A stretch of 64,000 bases of DNA from Pseudomonas sp. GV071 (GCF_003050835.1 NZ_QAOJ01000014.1:94243-158242); one strand, 5' to 3'. Numbered from the stretch's first letter, positions 16,715 through 25,685 are shown. The notes: generated from the sequence alone by a model not told the origin. Numbers and translations are program-made.

Positions 16715-16931
16715 TGCGGGTGGCACCCTGCTCAAGGTGGGCCTGGCTGCAAAACCACTCTGGGCCTTGGCTGAGGGCATTGGTGCGCGGGGTGTGCACG
16801 CCGCAGTGGGCGCAACGCACCATCGGTGCGGCTTCCTCGATGCCGGGTTTGGCCTGGGCTGGGCGGGTAGCGCGGCGCCACAGCCAGTACACGGCACAGA
16901 TCAAAGCGATCCAAATCAACAGGCGTCCCAT
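16704..16931 (-). CDS. Small PP0621-family membrane protein with a Cys motif
   Basis: A 75-aa protein with one N-terminal hydrophobic helix (MGRLLIWIALICAVYWLWRR) and a soluble tail with CAHCGVHTPR and a later FCSQAHLEQ, which could form a small zinc site. It matches the short PP0621-type proteins found upstream of pilS in Pseudomonas. Function is unknown. It overlaps the pilS start by 11 bp, so the two are probably translated together. The start at 16931 is preferred over an in-frame ATG at 17003 because it opens directly on the hydrophobic helix. Confidence 0.8.
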   Translation of the reverse strand: MGRLLIWIALICAVYWLWRRATRPAQAKPGIEEAAPMVRCAHCGVHTPRTNALSQGPEWFCSQAHLEQGATRSDR

Positions 16932-17042
16932 AATTGGCTCTTCTTTTCGTAAGGCTGGCAGTTTAGCCAAGCTGGTGCCTCCAGCACAGCCGGGAAATGG
17001 CAAGCTGTGCGTTGGGTCCTCAGGCGCTGTTCGCGGGCAATA

Positions 17043-17068
17043 AAAAAGGAGGCCGAAGCCTCCTTTCT
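17043..17068 (-). terminator. Intrinsic terminator downstream of bamD
   Basis: AAAGGAGGC / GCCTCCTTT stem with a short CGAA loop, followed on the minus strand by a T run. It lies 17 bp after the bamD stop. Confidence 0.85.
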
Positions 17069-17084
17069 ATGAACTGCCACGTAC

Positions 17085-18101
17085 TCAGTCGAATACGCCA
17101 AAGGTCATGTAGCTGAACCACGAGCGGTCATCGCTGTTGCCTTCCGCTTCGTGTTCTTCTTCGGCATCGCTGCTTTGGTCAGCTGGCAGCAGCTCTTCCG
17201 GAATCTCTTGCTCAGCGTCCTGGTACTGCTTGATCACGTCCTGGCTGGCGCGGGTTTCGCCCGGTGGCAGCGGCGCGTCGCTTTCGATCAGGCCCAGGGT
17301 GGCCTTGCTCAGCCAGCTGCGGTTGTCGGCTTCGTCTTCCTGCGGCACGAATTTGCCGTCCACCAGGCTTGGGTGGTCAGGGTAGTTGAGCTTCAGGGTT
17401 TGCAGGCTGGTGTCAGCCAGGTCGTTCAGGGCCAGGCGTTGGTAGGCCTCGGTCATGATCGCCAGGCCATCGCCGACGGCCGGGGTTTCCTGGAAGTTTT
17501 CCACCACGTAGCGACCGCGGTTGGCGGCGGCTACATACGCTTGGCGTTTGAGGTAGTAGTGACCAACGTGTACTTCGTAGGCCGCCAGCAGGTTGCGCAG
17601 GTAAATCATGCGCTGCTTGGCATCCGGGGAGTAGCGGCTATTGGGGAAGCGGCTGGTGAGCTGGGCGAACTCGTTGAACGAGTCGCGGGCGGCACCCGGG
17701 TCACGCTTGGTCATATCCAGTGGCAGGAAGCGCGCCAGCAGACCGACGTCCTGGTCGAACGAGGCCAGACCTTTGAGGTAGTAGGCGTAGTCGACGTTGG
17801 CGTGTTGCGGGTGCAGGCGGATAAAACGTTCGGCGGCAGACTTGGCAGCTTCCGGTTCGGCGTTTTTGTAGTTGGCGTAGATCAGCTCCAACTGCGCCTG
17901 TTCGGCATAGCGGCCAAACGGATAGCGGGACTCCAGGGCCTTCAGCTTGGTAACGGCACTGGTGTAGCTTTTATTGTCCAGATCGGTCTGTGCCTGCTGG
18001 TACAGCTCGGACTCACTCAGATTTTCGTCTACAACTTCATTAGAAGAACAAGCAACGTTGAGAGCGAGGATGGCGATCAGCAGCAGGTGTTTCACTTGCA
18101 T
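17085..18101 (-). CDS. bamD: Outer membrane assembly lipoprotein BamD
   Basis: A 338-aa lipoprotein (also called ComL/YfiO). The signal peptide ends in the lipobox LNVAC with lipidated Cys18. TPR-like repeats follow (SELYQQAQTDLDN, ALESRYPFGRYAEQAQLELIYANYKN, FNEFAQLTSRFPNSRY). It is an essential part of the BAM complex that inserts beta-barrel proteins. The C-terminal 100 residues are acidic and longer than in E. coli BamD (about 245 aa), as is usual in Pseudomonas. It is divergent from rluD across a 176-bp gap. Confidence 0.97.
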   Translation of the reverse strand: MQVKHLLLIAILALNVACSSNEVVDENLSESELYQQAQTDLDNKSYTSAVTKLKALESRYPFGRYAEQAQLELIYANYKNAEPEAAKSAAERFIRLHPQHANVDYAYYLKGLASFDQDVGLLARFLPLDMTKRDPGAARDSFNEFAQLTSRFPNSRYSPDAKQRMIYLRNLLAAYEVHVGHYYLKRQAYVAAANRGRYVVENFQETPAVGDGLAIMTEAYQRLALNDLADTSLQTLKLNYPDHPSLVDGKFVPQEDEADNRSWLSKATLGLIESDAPLPPGETRASQDVIKQYQDAEQEIPEELLPADQSSDAEEEHEAEGNSDDRSWFSYMTFGVFD

Positions 18102-18277
18102 GGCGGCTTGCGTCCCTGTGACGGCTGGCTGTCTTGAGCAGAGCCGTCCTGTTATGATGAGCGCCCCGGTTACCCCGGGACAAAGACGCCGTATTTAACC
18201 ACAAGCACGTAGCCGAAACCAAAGCCTACGCCGCGCCGTTTCCGAGCATTCCTCCAATTAATAAGTTAGCCATCCAG

Positions 18278-19222
18278 ATGCGCGCCGAGGTTCCGTCCGA
18301 AATGGGCGGCCAGCGCCTCGACCAAGTCGCCGCCCAACTCTTCAGTGAACACTCGCGTTCGCGCCTTACCGCCTGGATCAAAGAGGGCCTTTTGACGGTG
18401 GACGGCGAGGTGGTGCGTCCCCGCGATATCGTCCATGGCGGCAGCGTGCTGGAGCTCGATGCCGAGCAGGAAGCCCAGGGCGAATGGGTGGCCGAAGACA
18501 TCGAACTGGATATTGTCTATGAAGACGACGACATCCTGGTGATCAACAAACCTGCGGGTCTGGTGGTCCACCCAGCGGTCGGCCATCAGAGCGGTACCTT
18601 GCTCAATGCCTTGCTGCACCATGTGCCGGACATCATCAATGTGCCGCGCGCGGGCATCGTTCACCGCCTGGACAAAGACACCACCGGTCTGATGGTGGTG
18701 GCGAAGAATATTCAGGCGCAGACGCAACTGGTCGATCAACTGCAAAAGCGTTCGGTCAGCCGTATTTATGAATGCATTGTGATTGGCGTTATCACCGCCG
18801 GTGGCAAGATCGACGCGCCGATTGGCCGCCACGGTCAGCAGCGGCAACGGATGGCAGTAATGGAAGGTGGCAAACAAGCCATCAGCCATTACCGCGTGCT
18901 GGAGCGCTTCCGCTCGCACACCCATACACGGGTCAAGCTGGAAACCGGCCGCACCCACCAGATTCGCGTCCACATGGCGCACATCAACTTCCCGTTGGTG
19001 GGCGACCCGGCTTACGGCGGTCGCTTCCGCATTCCGCCGGCTGCCAATCCGACCATGTTGCAGGCGCTGAAAGAGTTTCCGCGTCAGGCCCTGCACGCGC
19101 GTTTCCTCGAGTTGACCCATCCGGTCACTGGCCAGCGCATGAAGTGGGAATCGCCGTTGCCGGACGATTTCACCTGGCTGCTGTCGCTGCTGCGTCAGGA
19201 CCGCGAAGCTTTTGTCGGCTGA
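18278..19222 (+). CDS. rluD: 23S rRNA pseudouridine(1911/1915/1917) synthase RluD
   Basis: A 314-aa RluA-family enzyme. The S4 RNA-binding domain is at about residues 10-60 (RLDQVAAQLF, SRSRLTAWIKEG). The catalytic motif HRLDKDTTGLMVV has Asp132 as nucleophile, and the downstream motif is GRTHQIRVHM. It modifies helix 69 of 23S rRNA. The start at 18278 is the first ATG; the open frame continues a few codons upstream without an ATG, GTG or TTG. It overlaps pgeF by 11 bp. Confidence 0.95.
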   Translation: MRAEVPSEMGGQRLDQVAAQLFSEHSRSRLTAWIKEGLLTVDGEVVRPRDIVHGGSVLELDAEQEAQGEWVAEDIELDIVYEDDDILVINKPAGLVVHPAVGHQSGTLLNALLHHVPDIINVPRAGIVHRLDKDTTGLMVVAKNIQAQTQLVDQLQKRSVSRIYECIVIGVITAGGKIDAPIGRHGQQRQRMAVMEGGKQAISHYRVLERFRSHTHTRVKLETGRTHQIRVHMAHINFPLVGDPAYGGRFRIPPAANPTMLQALKEFPRQALHARFLELTHPVTGQRMKWESPLPDDFTWLLSLLRQDREAFVG

Positions 19223-19952
19223 TGACCTGCACGCCTGGCTGACGCCAGACTGGCCCGCCCCGGCGCGGGTCAAGGCCTGCGTGACCACCCGTGCCGGTGG
19301 TGTCAGCCAAGCCCCTTTCGATAGCTTCAACCTCGGTGACCATGTCGGCGACGACCCGCAAGCGGTCGCCGCCAATCGCCATTCGCTGATCTCTCGCTTG
19401 AACTGCCAACCGGCCTGGTTGCAGCAAGTTCATGGCATAGCCGTGGCCGCTGCCGAGCCACGCGTGGTCGCCGAAGCTGACGCCAGCTGGACCGCAACCG
19501 CCGGTATCGCCTGCACGGTGATGACCGCCGATTGCCTGCCCGCGTTGTTTTGCGACCGCGCCGGAACCCGTGTGGCGGCGGCGCATGCGGGCTGGCGTGG
19601 GCTGGTCAATGGCGTGCTGGAAAGCACCCTGGATGCCATGGCGGTCCCGGCCGAGGATGTGCTGGTCTGGCTCGGGCCGGCCATCGGCCCGCAAGCGTTC
19701 GAGGTCGGGCCGGAAGTACGCGAGGCCTTTATGGCGGTACAACCTGAGGCCGCTCAGGCCTTTGTTCCGAGTGCCAATCAGGGTAAGTACCTGGCCGATA
19801 TCTACCAGCTTGCGCGTCTGCGCCTGGCGGCTCGTGGGGTAACGGCGGTGTATGGCGGTGGTTTGTGTACCGTCACCGACCCGCGTTTTTTCTCCTATCG
19901 CCGCGCCGCCCGCACCGGGCGTTTCGCCTCTCTGGTGTGGCTCGCGCCCTGA
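19212..19952 (+). CDS. pgeF: Peptidoglycan editing factor PgeF (laccase-domain, YfiH family)
   Basis: A 246-aa protein of the multicopper-polyphenol-oxidase/DUF152 family. The metal/active-site motifs LQQVHG, TADCLPALF and AAHAGWRGL are all present. The E. coli member hydrolyses mis-incorporated Ser from UDP-MurNAc and also shows purine nucleosidase activity. The start is TTG at 19212 inside the rluD 3' end; no in-frame ATG would keep the N-terminus. The rluD-pgeF-clpB order matches P. aeruginosa. Confidence 0.92.
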   Translation: MSADDLHAWLTPDWPAPARVKACVTTRAGGVSQAPFDSFNLGDHVGDDPQAVAANRHSLISRLNCQPAWLQQVHGIAVAAAEPRVVAEADASWTATAGIACTVMTADCLPALFCDRAGTRVAAAHAGWRGLVNGVLESTLDAMAVPAEDVLVWLGPAIGPQAFEVGPEVREAFMAVQPEAAQAFVPSANQGKYLADIYQLARLRLAARGVTAVYGGGLCTVTDPRFFSYRRAARTGRFASLVWLAP

Positions 19953-19968
19953 AAGGACGAAGTCAAAG

Positions 19969-20042
19969 GCATCGCGGCTGAAGCCGCTCCTACGAAGAGG
20001 CAAGGAATCCCGGTCCCGTAGGAGCGGCTTTAGCCGCGATGC
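19969..20042. repeat. REP pair (REPIN-like inverted repeat)
   Basis: Two 26-bp arms at 19969-19994 and 20017-20042, reverse complements except at one or two positions, with a 22-bp spacer. The unit GTAGGAGCGGCTTTAGCCGCGATG is the well-known intergenic REP of fluorescent pseudomonads. A related single half appears at about 63867-63890. Confidence 0.9.
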
Positions 20043-20116
20043 TTTTCCCGCCGCCAACTACAGTGAACTAACGCGCCGGGTATCGGGCCGTTTGACATTG
20101 ATCAGCACCCGCACAC

Positions 20117-20144
20117 CTTGAATCCCGAACAATCGGCCTCACTT
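20117..20144 (+). promoter_or_regulatory. Candidate sigma-32 heat-shock promoter of clpB
   Basis: CTTGAA, 14 bp, then CCTCACTT, compared with the sigma-32 consensus CTTGAAA-N12-CCCCATNT. It lies about 75 bp upstream of the clpB ATG. A weaker alternative starts at CTTGAG (20146). Confidence 0.45.
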
Positions 20145-20219
20145 ACTTGAGCATCTCGGCAGACATTTTTCATTAGGTGCGTTCATTGCGCCGGCTGCCC
20201 TCTAAAGGAAGGTAAACCT

Positions 20220-22784
20220 ATGCGTATCGATCGTTTAACCAGCAAATTGCAATTGGCGTTATCCGACGCCCAATCCCTGGCCGTGGGCATGGACCACGCG
20301 GCCATCGAGCCCCTTCACCTGATGCAGGCCCTGCTCGAGCAGCAGGGCGGCTCGATCAAGTCGCTGCTGATGCAGACCGGTTTCGACGTCAACAGCCTGC
20401 GTCAGGCGCTGACCAAAGAGCTCGACCAACTGGGCAAGATCCAGAACCCCACGGGGGATGTGAACCTCTCCCAGGACCTGGCGCGCCTGCTCAACCAGGC
20501 TGATCGCCTGTCGCAGCAAAAGGGCGACCAATTTATTTCCAGCGAGCTGGTGCTGCTGGCGGCGCTGGATGACACCACCAAGTTGGGCAAATTGTTGCTC
20601 GGCCAGGGCGTCAGCAAAAAGGCCCTGGAAAACGCGGTGAACAACCTGCGTGGCGGCGATGCGGTCAACGACCCGAATGTCGAAGAGTCGCGCCAGGCCC
20701 TGGACAAATACACCGTCGACCTGACCAAGCGCGCCGAAGAAGGCAAGCTTGATCCGGTGATCGGCCGTGATGACGAAATTCGCCGCACCATTCAGGTTCT
20801 GCAACGCCGGACCAAAAACAACCCGGTGCTGATCGGTGAGCCCGGCGTAGGTAAAACCGCCATCGCCGAAGGCCTGGCTCAGCGCATCGTCAACGGCGAA
20901 GTGCCGGATGGCTTGAAGGACAAACGTCTGCTGTCGCTGGACATGGGCGCGCTGATCGCCGGGGCCAAGTTCCGCGGCGAGTTCGAGGAGCGCCTGAAAG
21001 CGGTGCTTAACGAACTGTCCAAGCAGGAAGGCCGGATCATCCTGTTTATCGACGAACTGCACACCATGGTCGGCGCCGGTAAAGCCGAGGGCGCGATGGA
21101 CGCGGGCAATATGCTCAAGCCGTCCCTGGCCCGTGGCGAGCTGCACTGCGTGGGTGCCACCACACTGAATGAGTACCGCCAATTCATCGAAAAGGATGCG
21201 GCGCTGGAGCGGCGTTTCCAGAAAGTGTTGGTGGAAGAGCCCAGCGAAGAAGACACCATCGCCATTCTGCGTGGCCTCAAAGAGCGTTATGAAGTTCACC
21301 ACAAGGTGGCGATCACCGACGGCGCGATCATTGCCGCGGTCAAGCTTAGCCACCGCTACATCACCGACCGTCAACTGCCGGACAAGGCCATCGATTTGAT
21401 GGATGAGGCCGCCAGCCGCATCCGCATGGAAATCGACTCCAAGCCGGAAGTGCTCGATCGTCTCGAGCGCCGCTTGATTCAGCTGAAGGTCGAGCGCGAG
21501 GCGCTGAAAAAGGAAAGTGATGATGCTGCACTGAAGCGGTTGGACAAACTGCAGGAAGACATCGCCAAGTACGAGCGCGAATACGCCGACCTGGAGGAAA
21601 TCTGGAAGTCGGAGAAGGCCGAAGTTCAAGGCTCGGCGCAAATCCAACAGAAAATCGAGCAGGCTCGCCAGGAGCTGGAAGCAGCGCGCCGCCGCAGCGA
21701 TCTGGAACAGATGGCCAAGCTGCAATACAGCATCATCCCGGATCTGGAACGTAGCCTGCAGATGGTCGATCAGCATGGCAAAACGGAAAACCAGCTGTTG
21801 CGTAGCCGGGTGACTGAGGAAGAAATCGCTGAAGTGGTGTCGAAGTGGACCGGCATTCCTGTGTCGAAAATGCTCGAAGGCGAGCGAGAAAAACTGCTGA
21901 ACATGGAAGGCCTGTTGCACCAGCGTGTGATTGGCCAGAACGAGGCGGTTACCGCCGTGGCAAGCGCCGTGCGGCGCTCCCGTGCTGGCTTGTCCGACCC
22001 GGATCGCCCGAGCGGTTCGTTCCTGTTCCTGGGCCCGACCGGCGTGGGTAAAACCGAGCTGTGCAAAGCCTTGGCCGAGTTCCTCTTTGATACCGAAGAA
22101 GCGCTGGTGCGCATCGACATGTCGGAGTTCATGGAGAAACATTCGGTGGCCCGTTTGATCGGCGCGCCGCCAGGCTATGTCGGCTACGAAGAGGGTGGTT
22201 ACCTCACTGAAGCGGTACGCCGTAAGCCGTATTCGGTGGTGCTGCTGGACGAAGTCGAGAAGGCCCACCCGGATGTGTTCAACGTGTTGCTGCAGGTGTT
22301 GGAAGACGGTCGTCTGACCGACAGCCATGGTCGTACCGTGGACTTCCGCAATACGGTGATCGTGATGACCTCGAACCTCGGTTCAGCGCAGATTCAGGAA
22401 TTGGTCGGTGACCAGGAAGCCCAGCGCGCGGCGGTGATGGATGCGGTGAGCAACCACTTCCGGCCGGAGTTCATCAACCGGATCGACGAAGTGGTGATCT
22501 TCGAACCGCTGGCCCGTGATCAGATTGCCGGGATTGCGCGGATTCAGCTGGCGCGCCTGGATAAACGTCTGGCCGAGCGGGAGCTGAGTCTGGAGTTGAG
22601 CGACGAGGCGCTGGATAAGCTGATCGCTGTTGGTTACGACCCGGTGTACGGCGCACGTCCGTTAAAACGAGCGGTGCAGCGCTGGATCGAAAACCCGTTG
22701 GCGCAGCTGATTCTGGGCGGCAAGTTCATGCCCGGTGCGACTGTCACTGGCGTGGTCGATGGAGACGAGATCGTTTTCGAATAA
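20220..22784 (+). CDS. clpB: ATP-dependent disaggregase ClpB
   Basis: An 854-aa Hsp100 chaperone that works with DnaK to resolve aggregates. The N-domain spans about 1-145. NBD1 has Walker A GEPGVGKT from residue 206. A coiled-coil M-domain lies at about 405-525. NBD2 has Walker A GPTGVGKT from residue 605 and the GYVGYEEGG pore loop. It is full length (E. coli 857 aa). The ATG is preceded by the strong ribosome site AAAGGAAGG. It probably belongs to the heat-shock regulon. Confidence 0.98.
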   Translation: MRIDRLTSKLQLALSDAQSLAVGMDHAAIEPLHLMQALLEQQGGSIKSLLMQTGFDVNSLRQALTKELDQLGKIQNPTGDVNLSQDLARLLNQADRLSQQKGDQFISSELVLLAALDDTTKLGKLLLGQGVSKKALENAVNNLRGGDAVNDPNVEESRQALDKYTVDLTKRAEEGKLDPVIGRDDEIRRTIQVLQRRTKNNPVLIGEPGVGKTAIAEGLAQRIVNGEVPDGLKDKRLLSLDMGALIAGAKFRGEFEERLKAVLNELSKQEGRIILFIDELHTMVGAGKAEGAMDAGNMLKPSLARGELHCVGATTLNEYRQFIEKDAALERRFQKVLVEEPSEEDTIAILRGLKERYEVHHKVAITDGAIIAAVKLSHRYITDRQLPDKAIDLMDEAASRIRMEIDSKPEVLDRLERRLIQLKVEREALKKESDDAALKRLDKLQEDIAKYEREYADLEEIWKSEKAEVQGSAQIQQKIEQARQELEAARRRSDLEQMAKLQYSIIPDLERSLQMVDQHGKTENQLLRSRVTEEEIAEVVSKWTGIPVSKMLEGEREKLLNMEGLLHQRVIGQNEAVTAVASAVRRSRAGLSDPDRPSGSFLFLGPTGVGKTELCKALAEFLFDTEEALVRIDMSEFMEKHSVARLIGAPPGYVGYEEGGYLTEAVRRKPYSVVLLDEVEKAHPDVFNVLLQVLEDGRLTDSHGRTVDFRNTVIVMTSNLGSAQIQELVGDQEAQRAAVMDAVSNHFRPEFINRIDEVVIFEPLARDQIAGIARIQLARLDKRLAERELSLELSDEALDKLIAVGYDPVYGARPLKRAVQRWIENPLAQLILGGKFMPGATVTGVVDGDEIVFE

Positions 22785-22801
22785 TCCGTTCGCCAAGGCA
22801 A

Positions 22802-22834
22802 CAAAAAGCCCCGCAGATGCGGGGCTTTTTGTTG
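22802..22834 (+). terminator. Intrinsic terminator of clpB
   Basis: AAAAAGCCCCGC / GCGGGGCTTTTT hairpin with a short loop and a T run, 18 bp after the clpB stop. A second small hairpin (GTAGGG / CCCTAC, 22848-22866) lies next to it at the end of the convergent PilZ gene. Confidence 0.93.
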
Positions 22835-22861
22835 GGGAACATTTTCGTAGGGGCGCGAGCC

Positions 22862-23194
22862 CTACAGGCGTTTAAGCAAACCTTCGAGCAGCACGGCCTG
22901 GTCTTCCGCCAGATCAATGATGTGAAACCCCGACCAGCAATGCTGGCCGTCGGCACCGGGCCGGCTCCACAGGCAGTCGGCACCCAGGCGCACTTCGGTC
23001 AGGCCTTCCACCGGCGGGTAAGACACCAGCCGGCATTCCAGCAGCGCATCGGCTTCCTGCGGGCAGTCGCCGAAGATCATGAAGCCTTCTACGGACAGGT
23101 CAACCACGCGACCCAGGTGGCGCTCGGTATGCAGGTCGTAAACTTCCAGATGCAGCTCTGCGGCGTGTCGACTGTGTTGGCGACGATCGTCCAT
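22862..23194 (-). CDS. PilZ domain protein (predicted c-di-GMP receptor)
   Basis: A 110-aa single-domain PilZ protein. The c-di-GMP contact residues are visible: the N-terminal RRQHSRH (RxxxR-type) and DLSVEGF (D/NxSxxG) about 28 residues later, followed by the beta-barrel with GFHIIDL near the end. The effector target is unknown. It begins 9 bp after the DUF1631 gene on the same strand, so the two probably form an operon and may act together. Confidence 0.88.
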   Translation of the reverse strand: MDDRRQHSRHAAELHLEVYDLHTERHLGRVVDLSVEGFMIFGDCPQEADALLECRLVSYPPVEGLTEVRLGADCLWSRPGADGQHCWSGFHIIDLAEDQAVLLEGLLKRL

Positions 23195-23203
23195 TACGGC
23201 TCC

Positions 23204-25570
23204 TTAACTGTGGTCGGCGCGACCGGTGAAGCGTTGCAACACCCGGTAGATAGCGGTCAGGGCGCGGTCCACCAGAGGGGCCCCGCGTTCCGTTTGGAGG
23301 ATGCGAACCAAACCTTGTTCCATCTCGTTGGCTAAAATTGTCAGCGGTTTGATCGCCACACGCTGACCGCTGTGGTCAACGAACATGTAGTTGTGGGTGG
23401 TGGGGCTGAACCATGACAGCTTCAGGTTGCGCACCTGTGCACCGTCGACAAATTCAAACCAGGTACCAAACTCGATCCGTCCCAACTCCTTGGCAATCAG
23501 CTGCGCCTTGTAAGACAAGCCAGACGCTTGCGGCGCTGAACTCACCAAGTCGGCATCTTCGCCGAGCATGGCGCCCAGGGGGCTTTCCGGCAGCACCGGG
23601 TTGAGCTTGGCGGCCACTTGCGGTTGTTTGGCTTGCACGGCGTGCTGACAGGCGACGATGTCTTGCAGCAGGCGGCGGATACCGTCTTCGTGATAGCCGC
23701 CGAGAATTTCCAGGCCTTTGCGCAGGTCTTCCAGCAGTTGCACGCGAATGCTCTGCAAGCGTTCCTGGCCAGTGGCGTTCAGCGGTGTGCTACTCCAGGC
23801 CAATTGCTCGGCCACTTCGCTGTAGCGCAGCCATTCGTCACTGCGTTCACCGTGGCGCAGCAGCACGAACACCAGGGCATCGGTCCAGGTCAGTTCAAGG
23901 AAGTTGCGAATCAGCGGCGGCGGCTGGCGGTTGGCCAGGGCGCGGGCAATGATGTCCACCGCTTGTTGGCGGGCACCGAGCAGCTTGTCGCGGCCTTTAG
24001 CCGCTTCGACGGCGCGGCGTTCACGCAGGGCCACCTTGTGTTGCAGGTTGGTGGTGAACTCGTTGAACTCTTCCAGCAGGCTGTCGAACAGCTTGAGGTC
24101 GCCGTCGAAACCCTGGATGACGCGCTCCACCACCCAGTGAATTTTCGCCAGCAGGCCGCGGTCGTCTTCTTCGCCGCCGTACAGCACACCGGCCTGGGCC
24201 ATGGCATTGAGCAGGCGACGAGCCGGGTGGTGGTGCTGGGTGAACAGCGCCTTGTCCAGCAACGCCACTTTCAGGTACGGCGTGTGCAGGTGGGAGAGGG
24301 CGGTTTTGCAATTGTCTGGCAGGTTTTCATCATCAAGGATGAAGTCGAACAGCATGCCCACGAGGTCGATGACATCGGCTTCCTGGTCCGACAGCTTTTG
24401 CTGGCCGGGCAGGCTGCTATGGGTTTCCAGTTGCTGTTGCAGGTCGACCTTGAAGTCTTCCACGTGTTGCGGGCGTTGCAGGCGCTGGGAAAAATCCAGC
24501 GCCGATTGCTGCTGCAAACGGTTCAGCGCTTCGAGCAGGTCGCTGGCTGCGTAGGTGCGCGTGGCGCCCTGCGGCGCGAAGCTGGCGATACTGCGAGTGC
24601 CGCCGAGCAGCGGTGCATCGACATTGTAGTGGCGCCGTTCGCCAAGCAAGGCCGCCAGGCTGCTGAATAGCGCAACAGGGTCGGTGGGCTCGGGGCCGGA
24701 GGCGTCAAACGGCACACGCGGTGTTTCGGCGTTGGGTGCTGCCGGGGTGTTTCCCGTTGCTGGCGCGCTGGCCGGTTGCGGCGTTGCGGCGCGCGGTGCT
24801 TCTGCGGCTGGCTCGGCGGGTGCCGTTTCTCGTGGCGTGGTTGGTGCGCGGCGGGCATCGGGTGTGCGTTGTGGCGCGTATTTCAAATTCGGCAGTACGC
24901 CGGCATCGATCAGGCGCTGGTTCATCGCTTCATACAGGCGGTCGAGGCTCTGCATGACGTGGCGATCGAACAGCATATAAAGGATGGTTTTGATCTGAGG
25001 GGGAAACGGCGTGGGTGCCAGCGCTTCGCGGAAGGCCTGGGCGATGGCACGCGGGCCGAACGGATTGCTGTCCTCGCCCAGCTTTTGACCATTGTTCAAC
25101 ACCGCCAGGCGTTGCTCTAGGGCAAACAGCGGTTCGGCGCAGCGGGCCTTGACCCGGCTGACCATATTGGTGACCTGCAGGCTCTCTTCGTAATCTTCGT
25201 TCTGAATCAACGACAGGTCTTCGGCGCGCAGGCCGTCAGCACTCTTCTCGGGTTCGAGGGTGCCTTCAAGAAAGTTGGAAAAATTCTGCGCCACACGCTG
25301 GTGGTAGCTGCGTTCGATCTGCGGACGCTGTCGACGAATTTCGCGCATGTTGTCGAAGAACAACGATTGCACTTTGTTGTTCTCGGCTTTCTCCGCGCAT
25401 TCGAACAACGTGTCATCAACCTGGCCGAAAACCCCGGTGAGGTGTTCGGCCAAACGATTCATCGCGAGCTTGCGGCAACCCTGCACCAGTTCACCAAAGC
25501 GCGGCTGAATACCGCGACTGGCAAGCGTCTGGTTAGTTCGAGGTAGTGGGGGTATGTCCTGCGTGCTCAT
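23204..25570 (-). CDS. DUF1631 family protein (first of two paralogues)
   Basis: A 788-aa cytoplasmic protein of the DUF1631 family (sometimes wrongly named thymidine phosphorylase). The N-terminal region has DDTLFECAEKAENNKVQSLF, then an Ala/Pro/Thr-rich linker at about 225-295 and a long helical middle. The C-terminal 110 residues (LGRIEFGTWFEFVDG to the end) look like a small beta-barrel. No enzyme motif is seen. The paralogue at 38685-40988 shares the whole architecture. Function is unknown; the adjacent PilZ gene suggests a link to c-di-GMP signalling (inference). Confidence 0.85.
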   Translation of the reverse strand: MSTQDIPPLPRTNQTLASRGIQPRFGELVQGCRKLAMNRLAEHLTGVFGQVDDTLFECAEKAENNKVQSLFFDNMREIRRQRPQIERSYHQRVAQNFSNFLEGTLEPEKSADGLRAEDLSLIQNEDYEESLQVTNMVSRVKARCAEPLFALEQRLAVLNNGQKLGEDSNPFGPRAIAQAFREALAPTPFPPQIKTILYMLFDRHVMQSLDRLYEAMNQRLIDAGVLPNLKYAPQRTPDARRAPTTPRETAPAEPAAEAPRAATPQPASAPATGNTPAAPNAETPRVPFDASGPEPTDPVALFSSLAALLGERRHYNVDAPLLGGTRSIASFAPQGATRTYAASDLLEALNRLQQQSALDFSQRLQRPQHVEDFKVDLQQQLETHSSLPGQQKLSDQEADVIDLVGMLFDFILDDENLPDNCKTALSHLHTPYLKVALLDKALFTQHHHPARRLLNAMAQAGVLYGGEEDDRGLLAKIHWVVERVIQGFDGDLKLFDSLLEEFNEFTTNLQHKVALRERRAVEAAKGRDKLLGARQQAVDIIARALANRQPPPLIRNFLELTWTDALVFVLLRHGERSDEWLRYSEVAEQLAWSSTPLNATGQERLQSIRVQLLEDLRKGLEILGGYHEDGIRRLLQDIVACQHAVQAKQPQVAAKLNPVLPESPLGAMLGEDADLVSSAPQASGLSYKAQLIAKELGRIEFGTWFEFVDGAQVRNLKLSWFSPTTHNYMFVDHSGQRVAIKPLTILANEMEQGLVRILQTERGAPLVDRALTAIYRVLQRFTGRADHS

Positions 25571-25685
25571 GGACTGTCCTGTTCAAGCCGGCCGGCTTAT
25601 GCATCCTGCAGCGATCATATCTCAGGCAAACACAGAGTGGCGATCACGTTGCTGCAAATCATTGTCTTAAAAGCTATTTAGGGGG

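Noticed and set aside
15122..16897. Longer 591-aa version of PilS
   Set aside because: The extra 61 residues overlap the small upstream gene and are unlike any PilS; the GTG at 16714 gives the family length of 530 aa.
20259..22328. 689-codon open frame antisense to clpB
   Set aside because: Third-position GC of clpB keeps the opposite frame open; there is no ribosome site or recognisable protein.
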